From assembly GCA_036652695.1 (NCBI GenBank), contig JAVVVJ010000025.1:1-33744 (forward strand): 33,744 nt of DNA, given 5' to 3'. Both the position numbers and the translations under genes were made by a program. The stretch is from Limiplasma sp036652695 (GTDB lineage: Bacteria; Bacillota; Clostridia; Christensenellales; Aristaeellaceae). Every line of letters starts with the position of its first letter. Positions within the stretch are counted from its first letter, which is position 1. The notes under the pieces are model-generated. The model saw nothing but the letters and a program-made list of their open reading frames with translations. It did no database searches and was not told the origin of the DNA. Shown here one piece after another: positions 7,703 to 15,756 of the stretch.

Positions 7703-8356
7703 ATGAACGAAAAAATCGCGGGCGTGATTTTTGATTTGGATGGCGTGCTGGTTTCTACGGACAACTGTCATTACCTTGCGTGGAAGCGGATGGCGGATGA
7801 AGAGGGCATTGATTTTGACCGCAAGGTTAACGAACGCCTTCGCGGGGTGAGCCGCATGGAAAGCCTCGATATTCTTCTGGAGCGCGCTGCAAAGCCGTAT
7901 ACGGAGGATGAAAAGGCAGCCATGGCCGCGCGCAAGAACGCATATTACGTAACGCTGATTGGAAGCCTGACGGAGGGCGATGTGCTGCCCGGCGCGCTTG
8001 CCACGCTACAAATGCTGCGAGGGCGCGGCATCAAAATCGCCATTGGCTCCTCAAGCAAAAACACGCCGCTAATCCTCAAACAGATTGGCCTGAACGGCGC
8101 GTTTGACGCAGTGGCGGATGGAAACCAGATCACGCGAAGCAAGCCTGATCCGGAGGTGTTTTTGCTCGCCGCCCGGCTGATGAGCCTTGCGCCGGAAAGC
8201 TGCCTTGTGGTGGAGGATGCGGATGCGGGCGTCGAGGCGGCGTTGGCGGGCAGCATGCGCGTGCTGGGTGTTGGCGCTGCCGCCGCGAATCCCACCGCGA
8301 CCTATACCGCCAAGGATTTGGCAAGCTTTGATTTTGCGGCCATTTTGGCTGAATGA
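7703..8356 (+). CDS. pgmB: HAD-superfamily hexose-phosphate mutase, beta-phosphoglucomutase-like
   Basis: A 217-residue HAD enzyme with motif I FDLDGVLVSTD (nucleophile and acid Asp), an alpha-helical cap, motif II IAIGSSSKN, the motif III lysine in RSKPDPEVF and motif IV VVEDADAGVEAA. Length and the VSTDNCHYLAWKRMA cap entry match beta-phosphoglucomutases, which interconvert beta-glucose 1- and 6-phosphate. No maltose or trehalose phosphorylase lies nearby, so the true sugar phosphate is uncertain. ATG 7703 follows GGAAGGAAACGGAAG; a longer in-frame form from 7640 would begin inside the promoter. The stop overlaps the upstream region of tldD, suggesting one operon through tldE. Confidence 0.8.
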   Translation: MNEKIAGVIFDLDGVLVSTDNCHYLAWKRMADEEGIDFDRKVNERLRGVSRMESLDILLERAAKPYTEDEKAAMAARKNAYYVTLIGSLTEGDVLPGALATLQMLRGRGIKIAIGSSSKNTPLILKQIGLNGAFDAVADGNQITRSKPDPEVFLLAARLMSLAPESCLVVEDADAGVEAALAGSMRVLGVGAAAANPTATYTAKDLASFDFAAILAE

Positions 8357-8367
8357 GGAGGATGACC

Positions 8368-9759
8368 ATGCTCGATCAAGCCATTGCAAAGGACGTGCTG
8401 GATGCTGCACTGTCCACCGGAGGCGATTTTGCCGAAATATTTATGGAGGATCGGCGCTCAAATAACCTTGTGCTGCAATCCGACCGCTTGGAAACTGTGC
8501 TTTCAGGACGCACACATGGCGCGGGCATCCGCGTATATGTGGGCTTGAACGCCGTTTATACCTATACCAACGATACGGATCGCGAAGGTCTTTTGCGTTG
8601 TGCCAAGCAGGCGGCTTCTGCCGTGAAGGCGCACAGGACGGGCTTTGTGACCTCCGTGCCCTTTACGGTGCAGCAGTTTCAAAACCGGCACCCGGTCGCG
8701 CTTGCTCCCTCTGCCACGGATACGCGCAAGAAGGCGGATATCCTGCGCGCTGCAAACAGCGCCGCGCGTGGCGCAAGCGGGGAGATTGCGCAGGTGATTT
8801 GCACCTACCGCGATAGCGAGCAGGATGTGCTCATCTGCAACAGCGACGGTCTGTTTACAACGGATCGCCGCACCTATACGCGCATGTCCTGCCAAGCCGT
8901 GGCGGCCAATGGCTCCGAAAATCAGATGGCGCATGAGGCGCCCGGCGCGCTTTGCGGCTTTGAACTGTTTGAAAACCATGTTGACCCCGCAAAGGTGGGG
9001 CGCGCGACTGCGCAGGCGGCAGTGAAGATGCTCCATGCGCCGGTGTGCCCCGCTGGCATCATGCCTGTGGTGATTGACCACGGGTTTGGCGGCGTTATTT
9101 TCCACGAGGCGTGCGGCCACAGCTTGGAGGCCACCAGCGTTGCCTTCGGCCTGAGCGTGTTTTGCGATAAGCTGGGTCAGCAGATCGCCGCGCCCTGCGT
9201 GACTGCCATTGATGATGGCACAATGCCTAACCAGTGGGGGAGCGAGCATGTGGATGACGAGGGCACGCCCACTACGCGGCTTGTGCTGATTGAAAATGGC
9301 ATTTTGAAAAACTACATGGTTGACCGCCTCAACGGCAAGCGCATGGGCATGGCGCCTACGGGTAGCGCGCGGCGCGAAAGCTACGCCTACGCGCCTACCT
9401 CCCGCATGCGCAACACCTACATCGCTCCCGGCGAGGATGAAAACGAGGAGATCATCTCCACCATGGGCGACGGCCTTTATGCAGCAAAGCTTGGCGGAGG
9501 TTCGGTGAACCCCACGACGGGCGAGTTTAACTTTGCTGTCAACGAGGGTTATCTGGTAAAGGCTGGCAAGATCACAACCCCTGTGCGCGGCGCGAGCCTC
9601 ATCGGCAAGGGCACGGAGGTTCTTGTGAAGATCGATCGCGTAGGCCGCGATATGCAGATGGCGCAGGGCATGTGCGGCAGCGTCAGCGGCAGCGTTCCTA
9701 CAAACGTCGGGCAGCCTATGATCCGCGTAAAATCTATGACCGTCGGCGGACGGGCTTAA
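8368..9759 (+). CDS. tldD: TldD metalloprotease subunit
   Basis: A 463-residue TldD/PmbA family protein. The catalytic zinc motif HEACGH (HExxxH) is at residues 246-251 in the context GVIFHEACGHSLEA, which is nearly invariant in TldD. The N-terminal domain carries the DRLETVLSGRTHGAGIRVY strand typical of the family, and the C-terminus the GGSVNPTTGEFNFAVNEGY and GKGTEVL motifs. TldD and TldE form a heterodimer that trims unfolded peptides, including precursors of ribosomally made peptides. ATG 8368 has GAGGAGG six bases upstream. The gene is directly followed by tldE. No peptide precursor was recognised nearby, so the substrate is unknown. Confidence 0.93.
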   Translation: MLDQAIAKDVLDAALSTGGDFAEIFMEDRRSNNLVLQSDRLETVLSGRTHGAGIRVYVGLNAVYTYTNDTDREGLLRCAKQAASAVKAHRTGFVTSVPFTVQQFQNRHPVALAPSATDTRKKADILRAANSAARGASGEIAQVICTYRDSEQDVLICNSDGLFTTDRRTYTRMSCQAVAANGSENQMAHEAPGALCGFELFENHVDPAKVGRATAQAAVKMLHAPVCPAGIMPVVIDHGFGGVIFHEACGHSLEATSVAFGLSVFCDKLGQQIAAPCVTAIDDGTMPNQWGSEHVDDEGTPTTRLVLIENGILKNYMVDRLNGKRMGMAPTGSARRESYAYAPTSRMRNTYIAPGEDENEEIISTMGDGLYAAKLGGGSVNPTTGEFNFAVNEGYLVKAGKITTPVRGASLIGKGTEVLVKIDRVGRDMQMAQGMCGSVSGSVPTNVGQPMIRVKSMTVGGRA

Positions 9760-9783
9760 GCTTGGAAAAGGATGGTTATCAAG

Positions 9784-11121
9784 ATGCAAGCATTTATCGA
9801 TCACCTGATGCGGGCCGCCAAATCCGCCGGAATTGAGGCGGCAGAGGCATACCTCGTGGAGCGCGAGAGCTTCAGCGCCATGACCAACGAGGGCGAGATT
9901 ACCGAATATAAGAGCAATATCACGCGCGGGCTTGGCTTTCGCGGAATGAAAAGCGGGCGCATGGGCTACGCCTCCAGCGAAGCCTTCGATGACGAGGCGA
10001 TTGGCCAGCTTGTTAAGGGCGTGCTGGAAAGCGCGTTGCTTTGCGAGGATACGGACGAGGAGTTTCTGTATGATGGCAAGGAGCCTGCGCCGGAGATGAA
10101 CCTTTACCATCCCGAGCTGGATGCGGTATCCGTGGAGGATAAGCTTGCTTTGGTGCTGGATATGGAAAAGCAGACCAAGGCCTATGATCCGCGCATTGAC
10201 AAGGTCGCAAGCAACGCCATTGAAACCGCAAAGCATACCATCCGCATTGTCAACACCTACGGCATGGATCGCTCCTTTACCGAAAACCTGGGTCTGTTGT
10301 GTACCGAGGCTACCGCGAAGGAGAACGGCTTTGTAGCGGTGGGAAGCTATATGCTGGCAGCGCATAGCTTTGCCGAAATGGATGCGGCAAAGGTGGCAAG
10401 GGAGGCGGCCAGCCGTGCGATTGAGGGGCTGCACGCATCACCCGTGCCTTCCGGCAAGTATCGCGTGGTCTTGTTTAACGAGGTCATTACCAGCCTCATG
10501 CAGGTGTTTGCAACGATCTTCTCTGCGGAAACGGCACAGAAGGGGCTTTCCCTGCTGGCTGGCAAGCTCAACCAGCCCATCGCCGCGCCCTGCGTGACGC
10601 TTGTGGATGACCCGCTGTTTTGCGAGGGGCTTGAAAGCCGTCCGTTCGATGCTGAGGGCGTGCCCTCCAAGGCGCATACGCTGGTGGAGGCGGGCGTGTT
10701 CAAAACCTTCCTGCACAATTTGAAAACCGCGCACAAGGATGGCGTCGCAACGACCGGCAACGCCAGCAAGGCGGGATACTCCGCGCCTGTGCGCGTTTCG
10801 CCCTCCAACCTGTACTTTCAGCCTAGCGAAAAGAGCTTTGAAGCGCTTCTGTCCGAGCTGGGCGATGGCGTTGTGATTACCGAGGTCTCCGGCCTGCACG
10901 CGGGCGCAAATCCCATCAGCGGGGATTTTTCCCTGCTCTCCAAGGGGTACATCGTCAAAAACGGCAAGCGTGAGCGCGCTGTGGAGCAAGTGACGGTTGC
11001 TGGCAATTTTTACGAGCTTTTGAAAGCCATTCGCGCATTCGCGTGCGACCTTCGTTTCCCGGATGGGGGCATGGGCAGCGCGAGCGTGGATGTAGGCGAG
11101 CTATCCATCAGCGGAAGCTGA
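9784..11121 (+). CDS. tldE: TldE/PmbA, partner subunit of TldD
   Basis: A 445-residue TldD/PmbA family member without the HExxxH motif, as expected for TldE, which lacks zinc and completes the substrate channel. Family marks include the N-terminal SFSAMTNEGEITEYKS strand, TRGLGFRGMKSGRMGYAS, AAPCVTLVDDPL and the C-terminal SGDFSLLSKGYIVKNG. ATG 9784 is used because AAAGGATGG ends eight bases upstream; the in-frame ATG inside that box (9772) is an unlikely start. It lies 24 bases after tldD and ends at a strong terminator. Loss of either subunit usually abolishes activity, so the tight pairing makes functional sense. Confidence 0.92.
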   Translation: MQAFIDHLMRAAKSAGIEAAEAYLVERESFSAMTNEGEITEYKSNITRGLGFRGMKSGRMGYASSEAFDDEAIGQLVKGVLESALLCEDTDEEFLYDGKEPAPEMNLYHPELDAVSVEDKLALVLDMEKQTKAYDPRIDKVASNAIETAKHTIRIVNTYGMDRSFTENLGLLCTEATAKENGFVAVGSYMLAAHSFAEMDAAKVAREAASRAIEGLHASPVPSGKYRVVLFNEVITSLMQVFATIFSAETAQKGLSLLAGKLNQPIAAPCVTLVDDPLFCEGLESRPFDAEGVPSKAHTLVEAGVFKTFLHNLKTAHKDGVATTGNASKAGYSAPVRVSPSNLYFQPSEKSFEALLSELGDGVVITEVSGLHAGANPISGDFSLLSKGYIVKNGKRERAVEQVTVAGNFYELLKAIRAFACDLRFPDGGMGSASVDVGELSISGS

Positions 11122-11143
11122 TGGGGCAACGTGCCATGAACGT

Positions 11144-11185
11144 AGAGATCCGCCACGCGCTCCAGCGTGCGGCGGATCTCTTTTT
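11144..11185 (+). terminator. Intrinsic terminator after tldE
   Basis: An 11-base-pair stem (AGAGATCCGCC with its complement) with an inner ACGC/GCGT pairing, followed by TTTTT. Confidence 0.85.
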
Positions 11186-11222
11186 GCCGCCCACAGACGC
11201 GCTTTCCCTGCCAACCCGGCTA

Positions 11223-11253
11223 TGGACAAGCACGACAGGATATGATATATAAT
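11223..11253 (+). promoter_or_regulatory. Promoter of the MATE exporter unit
   Basis: TGGACA lies upstream of an AT-rich -10 region (TATATA at 17 bases or TATAAT at 19 bases). It gives a leader of roughly 140 bases before the exporter start, containing a small ORF. Confidence 0.5.
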
Positions 11254-11296
11254 GTTGCGGATGTCAAAGCGGATTTTGTTTGAGTGGAGCACATCC

Positions 11297-11383
11297 ATGG
11301 TACAGACACAATGGGTGGCACGCAACAAGGCGAAAATGTGCACCCTAAGCGTAGAATCACAAGAAACAAAAGCCCATGAGTAA
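11297..11383 (+). CDS. 28-codon leader ORF upstream of the MATE exporter
   Basis: ATG 11297 has TGGAG seven bases upstream and encodes 28 residues (starting MVQTQWVARNKAKM, ending ETKAHE). Its TAA stop is embedded in the TAAGGAG ribosome binding site of the exporter gene, so ribosomes finishing this ORF would cover or free that site. This geometry is that of regulatory leader peptides for drug-resistance genes, but no homology is claimed. It could also be a chance ORF. Confidence 0.4.
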   Translation: MVQTQWVARNKAKMCTLSVESQETKAHE

Positions 11384-11398
11384 GGAGCATCATTAACT

Positions 11399-12793
11399 AT
11401 GGCTCGAAACCTAAACGGCCGCAATACCGAGCGCGTCTGCGCTGAAAACAGCATTACCGAGGGCGTCATTTGGAAGCAGCTGCTGGTTTTCTTTTTTCCA
11501 ATTCTTTTGGGCACTTTTTTTCAACAGCTATATAACACGGCGGATGCAATCATCGTAGGCAAGTTTGTTGGCAAGGAAGCGTTGGCCGCCGTAGGCGGTG
11601 CTACGGGAAATTTGATCAACCTTGTGGTGGGCTTTTTCGTCGGCCTTTCCTCTGGCGCAACGGTGATTATTTCCCAATTTTTTGGCGCCCGCAGGGATCA
11701 GGAGGTCAGCCACGCAGTGCATACGGGCATCGCGCTGGCCTTGGCGGGTGGACTGGCTATTTCGGTGCTGGGCATCACCTTCTCGCCAACCATCCTTGCG
11801 ATGATGGGCACGCCCGCGGAGGTTATGGATTATGCGGTGACGTATATCCGCATTTATTTTGCGGGCATGATTCCGTCCTTGGTGTACAATATCGGCTCTG
11901 GTATTTTGCGCGCGGTGGGCGATTCGCGCCGCCCCCTGTATTTTTTGATTTGCGCCTGCATGGTCAATATCCTGCTGGATATTCTTTTTGTAGTAGGCTT
12001 TGAGTGGGGCGTTGCGGGCGCGGCTTTGGCTACGATTCTTTCGCAAGCGATCAGCGCGGTGCTGGTGCTGATTACGCTGAGCCGTTCGCCTTACTCCTAT
12101 CGGCTAATCATTAAGAAAATACGCTTTTATGGCAGCCTGCTGGGTCGCATTGTTCAAATCGGCTTTCCGGCCGGCCTGCAATCGGTCATGTATGCCCTGT
12201 CCAACGTGATTATTCAGGCCAGCGTCAATGGCTTTGGCACCGATGTGCTTGCGGCTTGGACTGCGTACGGCAAATTGGACGGCTTGTTCTGGATGACGGT
12301 CAGTGCCTTTGGCGTGGCCATTACCACCTTCGTTGGGCAAAACTTCGGAGCGGGGCAGTATGACCGCATGAAAAAGAGCGTCACCATATGCCTTGGCATG
12401 GCGGCTGTGGCTACGGTGATATTGAGCGTTTCGCTCCTGCTGTTTGGCGAAACCCTGTATCGTATGTTTACTGACGATGAAGAGGTGATTCGTCAAGGCA
12501 TGATCATGCTAAAGCTGTTGGTGCCCACCTACATTACCTATGTCTGCATTGAGGTGCTCTCCGGCGCGGTGCGTGGCGCGGGGGATTCCCTGCTTCCTAC
12601 GCTCATGACGCTTGCGGGCGTGTGCCTGCTGCGCATGGTGTGGGTGATGGGGATTGCTCCCAGCTATCATAGCATGCCGGTGGTGCTGTTGAGCTATCCT
12701 ATTACATGGACAGTGACCTCTTTGATGTTTGTGATTTATTACCTAAAAGGAAGTTGGCTCAAGCGCTGCATCGGCAGGGCGGAGCTTGTTTAA
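11399..12793 (+). CDS. MATE-family multidrug/cation exporter
   Basis: A 464-residue polytopic membrane protein with about twelve hydrophobic segments in two related halves, as in MATE transporters. Family-typical sequence includes FPILLGTFFQQLYNTADAIIVGKFVG in the first helices, with the conserved NTADAIIVG motif, then the repeat in the second half (IGFPAGLQSVMYALSNVIIQASVNGFG). MATE proteins expel cationic drugs or metabolites using Na+ or H+ gradients. The ATG at 11399 lies 12 bases after TAAGGAG. It is a single-gene unit with its own promoter and a possible leader ORF. The substrate cannot be read from sequence. Confidence 0.92.
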   Translation: MARNLNGRNTERVCAENSITEGVIWKQLLVFFFPILLGTFFQQLYNTADAIIVGKFVGKEALAAVGGATGNLINLVVGFFVGLSSGATVIISQFFGARRDQEVSHAVHTGIALALAGGLAISVLGITFSPTILAMMGTPAEVMDYAVTYIRIYFAGMIPSLVYNIGSGILRAVGDSRRPLYFLICACMVNILLDILFVVGFEWGVAGAALATILSQAISAVLVLITLSRSPYSYRLIIKKIRFYGSLLGRIVQIGFPAGLQSVMYALSNVIIQASVNGFGTDVLAAWTAYGKLDGLFWMTVSAFGVAITTFVGQNFGAGQYDRMKKSVTICLGMAAVATVILSVSLLLFGETLYRMFTDDEEVIRQGMIMLKLLVPTYITYVCIEVLSGAVRGAGDSLLPTLMTLAGVCLLRMVWVMGIAPSYHSMPVVLLSYPITWTVTSLMFVIYYLKGSWLKRCIGRAELV

Positions 12794-12809
12794 GGTTCTT
12801 GTAAAACGC

Positions 12810-12838
12810 TTGACATATATGCGCAGATGGCGCATAAT
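12810..12838 (+). promoter_or_regulatory. Promoter of the ABC importer operon with an operator-like palindrome
   Basis: TTGACA and CATAAT are spaced by 17 bases. Between and over them lies the dyad TATGCGC-AGATG-GCGCATA (12818-12836), so a repressor bound here would block RNA polymerase directly. Confidence 0.7.
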
Positions 12839-12903
12839 GAATGCATCACCAAACCATGTGGTGCGTGTTCGTTCCCAATAAACTTTATAGGAGGAATCGG
12901 TCT

Positions 12904-14016
12904 ATGAAAAAGATGCTGGCTCTGTTGTTGTCTATCCTGATGGTGATGAGCGTTGCTTCTGGCGCACTTGCGGACGCGGCTGTAAGTGCGGAGGCTGCTG
13001 AGAAGGCCGCCACCATGACCTACGATCAGCTACTGGAAGCTGCAAAAACCGAGGGCAAGGTTTTCTCCGTTGGCATGCCGGATGAATGGGCGAACTGGAA
13101 AGATTTGTGGGCGCACATCCAAGGGTTGGGCATTAAGACTTCCGATACGGATATGAGTTCCGCTGAGGAGCTGGCACGCTTCGCGCTGGAAGGCAAAGCG
13201 GATGCGGATATCGGTGATATCGGCATCATGATGACCGGCGTCGCGATGGAACAAAATCTGTTGCTGCCCTTCAAGCCCAGCACATGGGATTCCATTCCCG
13301 AATATGCAAAAGATCCCAACGGCCTATGGGTAGAGGCGTATACCTGCAACATCGCCTTTATCACGGACCTCAACAATGTGAAGGCTGCCCCCACCACTTG
13401 GGCTGAGCTGCTGGAAGGCGACTACCCTGTGTGGATCGGCGATATTGAGAAGGCAACGCAGGCGTACGTCGGCGTGCTGGCTTGCGCGTACTCCCTTGGC
13501 GGCGATGAAACGAACCTTGAGCCCGCCATGGAATTCTTCGCGACGCTGGCAAAGCAGGGTCGCTTGATCACCTCCAACCCCTATGTGGAAAACCTTGAAA
13601 AGGGCGAGGTTGGCGTAGCCATCGTATCTGATTTCAACGCCATGGGCTACCGCGAGACCATCGCCGACAACGCAAAGGATCAGGCGCTGCTGGATCGTTT
13701 CGCCGTTACGATTCCTACGGATGGCTCCGCATCCTTCGGCTATGCCTCCGTGATCAACAAATACGCGAACAACCCCTATGCTGCCATGCTCGTGCGTGAG
13801 GTCATTCTAAGCGACGCTGGACAGAACTTCCTTGCGCTGGGTCATGTAAAGCCCATCCGCAGTGACGTGAAGTTGACCGACGAAGCCAAGGCTGCCCTGC
13901 TGCCCGAAGACATGTACAAGAACGTTTACTATGTAAAGGATTGGGCCGTGTTTAGCGAGACCGTTGCCGCGTTGCCGGATCTCTGGGCTGAAAACGTTGC
14001 CATTTATATGAACTAA
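12904..14016 (+). CDS. ABC importer substrate-binding protein (spermidine/Fe/aminoethylphosphonate type)
   Basis: A 370-residue type 2 periplasmic-binding protein. MKKMLALLLSILMVMSV is a signal peptide ending near GALAD, with no lipobox cysteine, which is unusual for a Gram-positive binding protein. The mature chain has the family pattern EGKVFSVGMPDEW, DADIGDIGIMMTG, TCNIAFITDLN and APTTWAELLEGDYP, as in binding proteins for iron, polyamines, thiamine or 2-aminoethylphosphonate. ATG 12904 follows AGGAGGA; an in-frame ATG at 12841 lies at the promoter and is rejected. It is the first gene of an operon with two permeases and an ATPase. The ligand is unknown; proximity to the ethanolamine operon makes a small amine worth considering. 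Confidence 0.85.
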   Translation: MKKMLALLLSILMVMSVASGALADAAVSAEAAEKAATMTYDQLLEAAKTEGKVFSVGMPDEWANWKDLWAHIQGLGIKTSDTDMSSAEELARFALEGKADADIGDIGIMMTGVAMEQNLLLPFKPSTWDSIPEYAKDPNGLWVEAYTCNIAFITDLNNVKAAPTTWAELLEGDYPVWIGDIEKATQAYVGVLACAYSLGGDETNLEPAMEFFATLAKQGRLITSNPYVENLEKGEVGVAIVSDFNAMGYRETIADNAKDQALLDRFAVTIPTDGSASFGYASVINKYANNPYAAMLVREVILSDAGQNFLALGHVKPIRSDVKLTDEAKAALLPEDMYKNVYYVKDWAVFSETVAALPDLWAENVAIYMN

Positions 14017-14031
14017 GCAGCGGTTGGATAG

Positions 14032-14071
14032 CCGAATGCGGGGTTGCCGTGTGCAGCCCCGCATTCGGTTT
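14032..14071 (+). terminator. Hairpin between binding-protein gene and first permease gene
   Basis: A perfect 12-base-pair stem (CCGAATGCGGGG with its complement) followed by TTTCATT. Its place inside the operon suggests partial termination or 3'-end protection, leaving more binding-protein mRNA than permease mRNA. Confidence 0.6.
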
Positions 14072-14098
14072 CATTCACAAAGAAGGAGGTCTCCTTCC

Positions 14099-14962
14099 GT
14101 GAAAAAAAAGCGGAGCTTTAACGGTTTTTTCGCCCTTTCGTTGACGGTTTTTTTGCTTTTTGTAGCCGCTTTTATGGGGGTTCCCCTCGTCAAGCTCATT
14201 GTTTCATCCCTTTCCGCACCCAAAACAGGCGGTTTCAGCTTGGAAAACTTTCAAAAAATTTTTACCAGCGCCTATTATGGGCAGAGCTTTGCCAACAGCA
14301 TGTTGCTCTCGCTGCAATCAAGCCTGTATGGCATGATCATTGCGCTCATTTGCTCCTATGCCATTACGCGCTTTGCTGCTGAAAAAACGCAGAACAACCT
14401 GCTTGTGATTGTCAATATGACCTCCAACTTCGCCGGCATTCCGCTGGGCTTTGCTCTGACGCTCATGCTGGGAAACGCGGGCATGCTGGTCATTATCCTG
14501 CAAAAAATGGGCATTGATATTACGCAGTCTTTTTCCATCTATTCCGTGCAGGGATTGATTATCGCATATACGTATTTTCAAATTCCGCTGGGCATCATGC
14601 TGCTCTACCCAATCTATCGCGGCGTTCGCGAGGATTGGAAGGAGGCAGCTGCCATTTTAGGCGCCACCAGCGCGCAGTTCTGGGCAAAAATCGGCATTCC
14701 GGCGTTATTGCCGAGCATCCTTTCTACCTTTACGGTGCTCTTTGCAAACGCGATGGGCGCTTACGCAACTGCCTATTATCTGGTATCGTCCAGCTACAAC
14801 ATTGTTCCTATTCGCATCAGCGCCATGATGAGCGGTGATATCCGCACGAAGCCGGAGCTTGGCAGCGCGCTGGCGATCACCTTGGCCATGGTGCTGATTG
14901 TGGTGATGCTCCTGAACGATTGGGCATCGCGCATGGCGGGAAAGAGGGGACTAAAGCAATGA
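14099..14962 (+). CDS. ABC importer permease 1
   Basis: A 287-residue binding-protein-dependent transport permease with six predicted membrane helices. The conserved EAA loop reads DWKEAAAILGATSAQFWAKIGIPAL, which docks onto the ATPase. The start is GTG 14099, with GGAGGT about eight bases upstream; upstream in-frame ATG codons overlap the intergenic hairpin and have no site. It follows the binding-protein gene and overlaps the second permease gene as ATGA. It works with permease 2 as the transmembrane heterodimer. Confidence 0.9.
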   Translation: MKKKRSFNGFFALSLTVFLLFVAAFMGVPLVKLIVSSLSAPKTGGFSLENFQKIFTSAYYGQSFANSMLLSLQSSLYGMIIALICSYAITRFAAEKTQNNLLVIVNMTSNFAGIPLGFALTLMLGNAGMLVIILQKMGIDITQSFSIYSVQGLIIAYTYFQIPLGIMLLYPIYRGVREDWKEAAAILGATSAQFWAKIGIPALLPSILSTFTVLFANAMGAYATAYYLVSSSYNIVPIRISAMMSGDIRTKPELGSALAITLAMVLIVVMLLNDWASRMAGKRGLKQ

Positions 14963-15741
14963 AAAAAACAGGCGTGGGACCAAAGGTCATCGTTATTGTG
15001 CTCATGATTTACCTGTTTGCGCCCTTTTTGATTACAGGGCTGTACTCGGTGGCTTCTAACTGGAGCAATACCGTGTTTCCGGAGGCCTATACAGCGGATT
15101 ACTACTATCAGATGTTCACAAGCGCGCGCTTTTGGATGGCAATTGGGCGCAGCGTGCTGGTAAGCGTGGTGGGCGTTATGCTGGCTGAGGTGATCATGAT
15201 CCCGCTCGTGTTTGCGGTGGCCGCTTTCAGCCCAAAGCTTGAAAACGTGCTCAAAATCGTTACCTTAATGCCATACGCCATTCCGGGCGTCATTAGTGCA
15301 GCCGCTCTTTTGCAGGCCTATGGCGGCAGCGATTTGCCGATGGTGGTGGTGCTCTCGTGCGCGTACTTCGTGCTCATCATGCCGCTGGTGTATTCCGGGC
15401 TTACCAACGCGATGCATGCGATTGATATTGTGCCCATTACGGAGGCCGCGCGCGTACTTGGCGCATCAACATGGCAGACCTTTTTGAAAATCATTGTGCC
15501 AGCCATTGCACCGGGTATTCTGGTTAGTACGCTGCTCAGCTTTTCCACGCTCTTTGGCGAGTTTGTCATCGCCAATATGCTCATTGGCGGCAGCTATGAA
15601 ACGGTGCAGATCTATCTATACCTGATCATGAAGCAGACGGGGCATCTATCCAGCGCCGTTGTGGTTATTTACGTCATCATCATGACCATCATCTGCGGAG
15701 CGCTCATGAAGTTGACTGGCGAAAAAAAGAATGCAGCTTGA
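14959..15741 (+). CDS. ABC importer permease 2
   Basis: A 260-residue permease with about six membrane helices and the EAA motif ITEAARVLGASTWQTFLKIIVPAI. The start at 14959 overlaps the stop of permease 1 (ATGA), indicating translational coupling; an in-frame upstream extension to 14920 is less likely. The FSTLFGEFVIANML segment after the EAA loop is typical of the iron/spermidine-type permease family. It forms the channel with permease 1. Confidence 0.9.
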   Translation: MKKTGVGPKVIVIVLMIYLFAPFLITGLYSVASNWSNTVFPEAYTADYYYQMFTSARFWMAIGRSVLVSVVGVMLAEVIMIPLVFAVAAFSPKLENVLKIVTLMPYAIPGVISAAALLQAYGGSDLPMVVVLSCAYFVLIMPLVYSGLTNAMHAIDIVPITEAARVLGASTWQTFLKIIVPAIAPGILVSTLLSFSTLFGEFVIANMLIGGSYETVQIYLYLIMKQTGHLSSAVVVIYVIIMTIICGALMKLTGEKKNAA

Positions 15742-15756
15742 TGGGAGGAAACCGCT

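Noticed and set aside
8503..10434. Very long minus-strand open frame of about 640 codons opposite tldD and tldE
   Set aside because: It is the antisense of two clearly recognisable genes, is rich in His, Arg and Ala as expected from reversed GC-rich codons, and has no family features.
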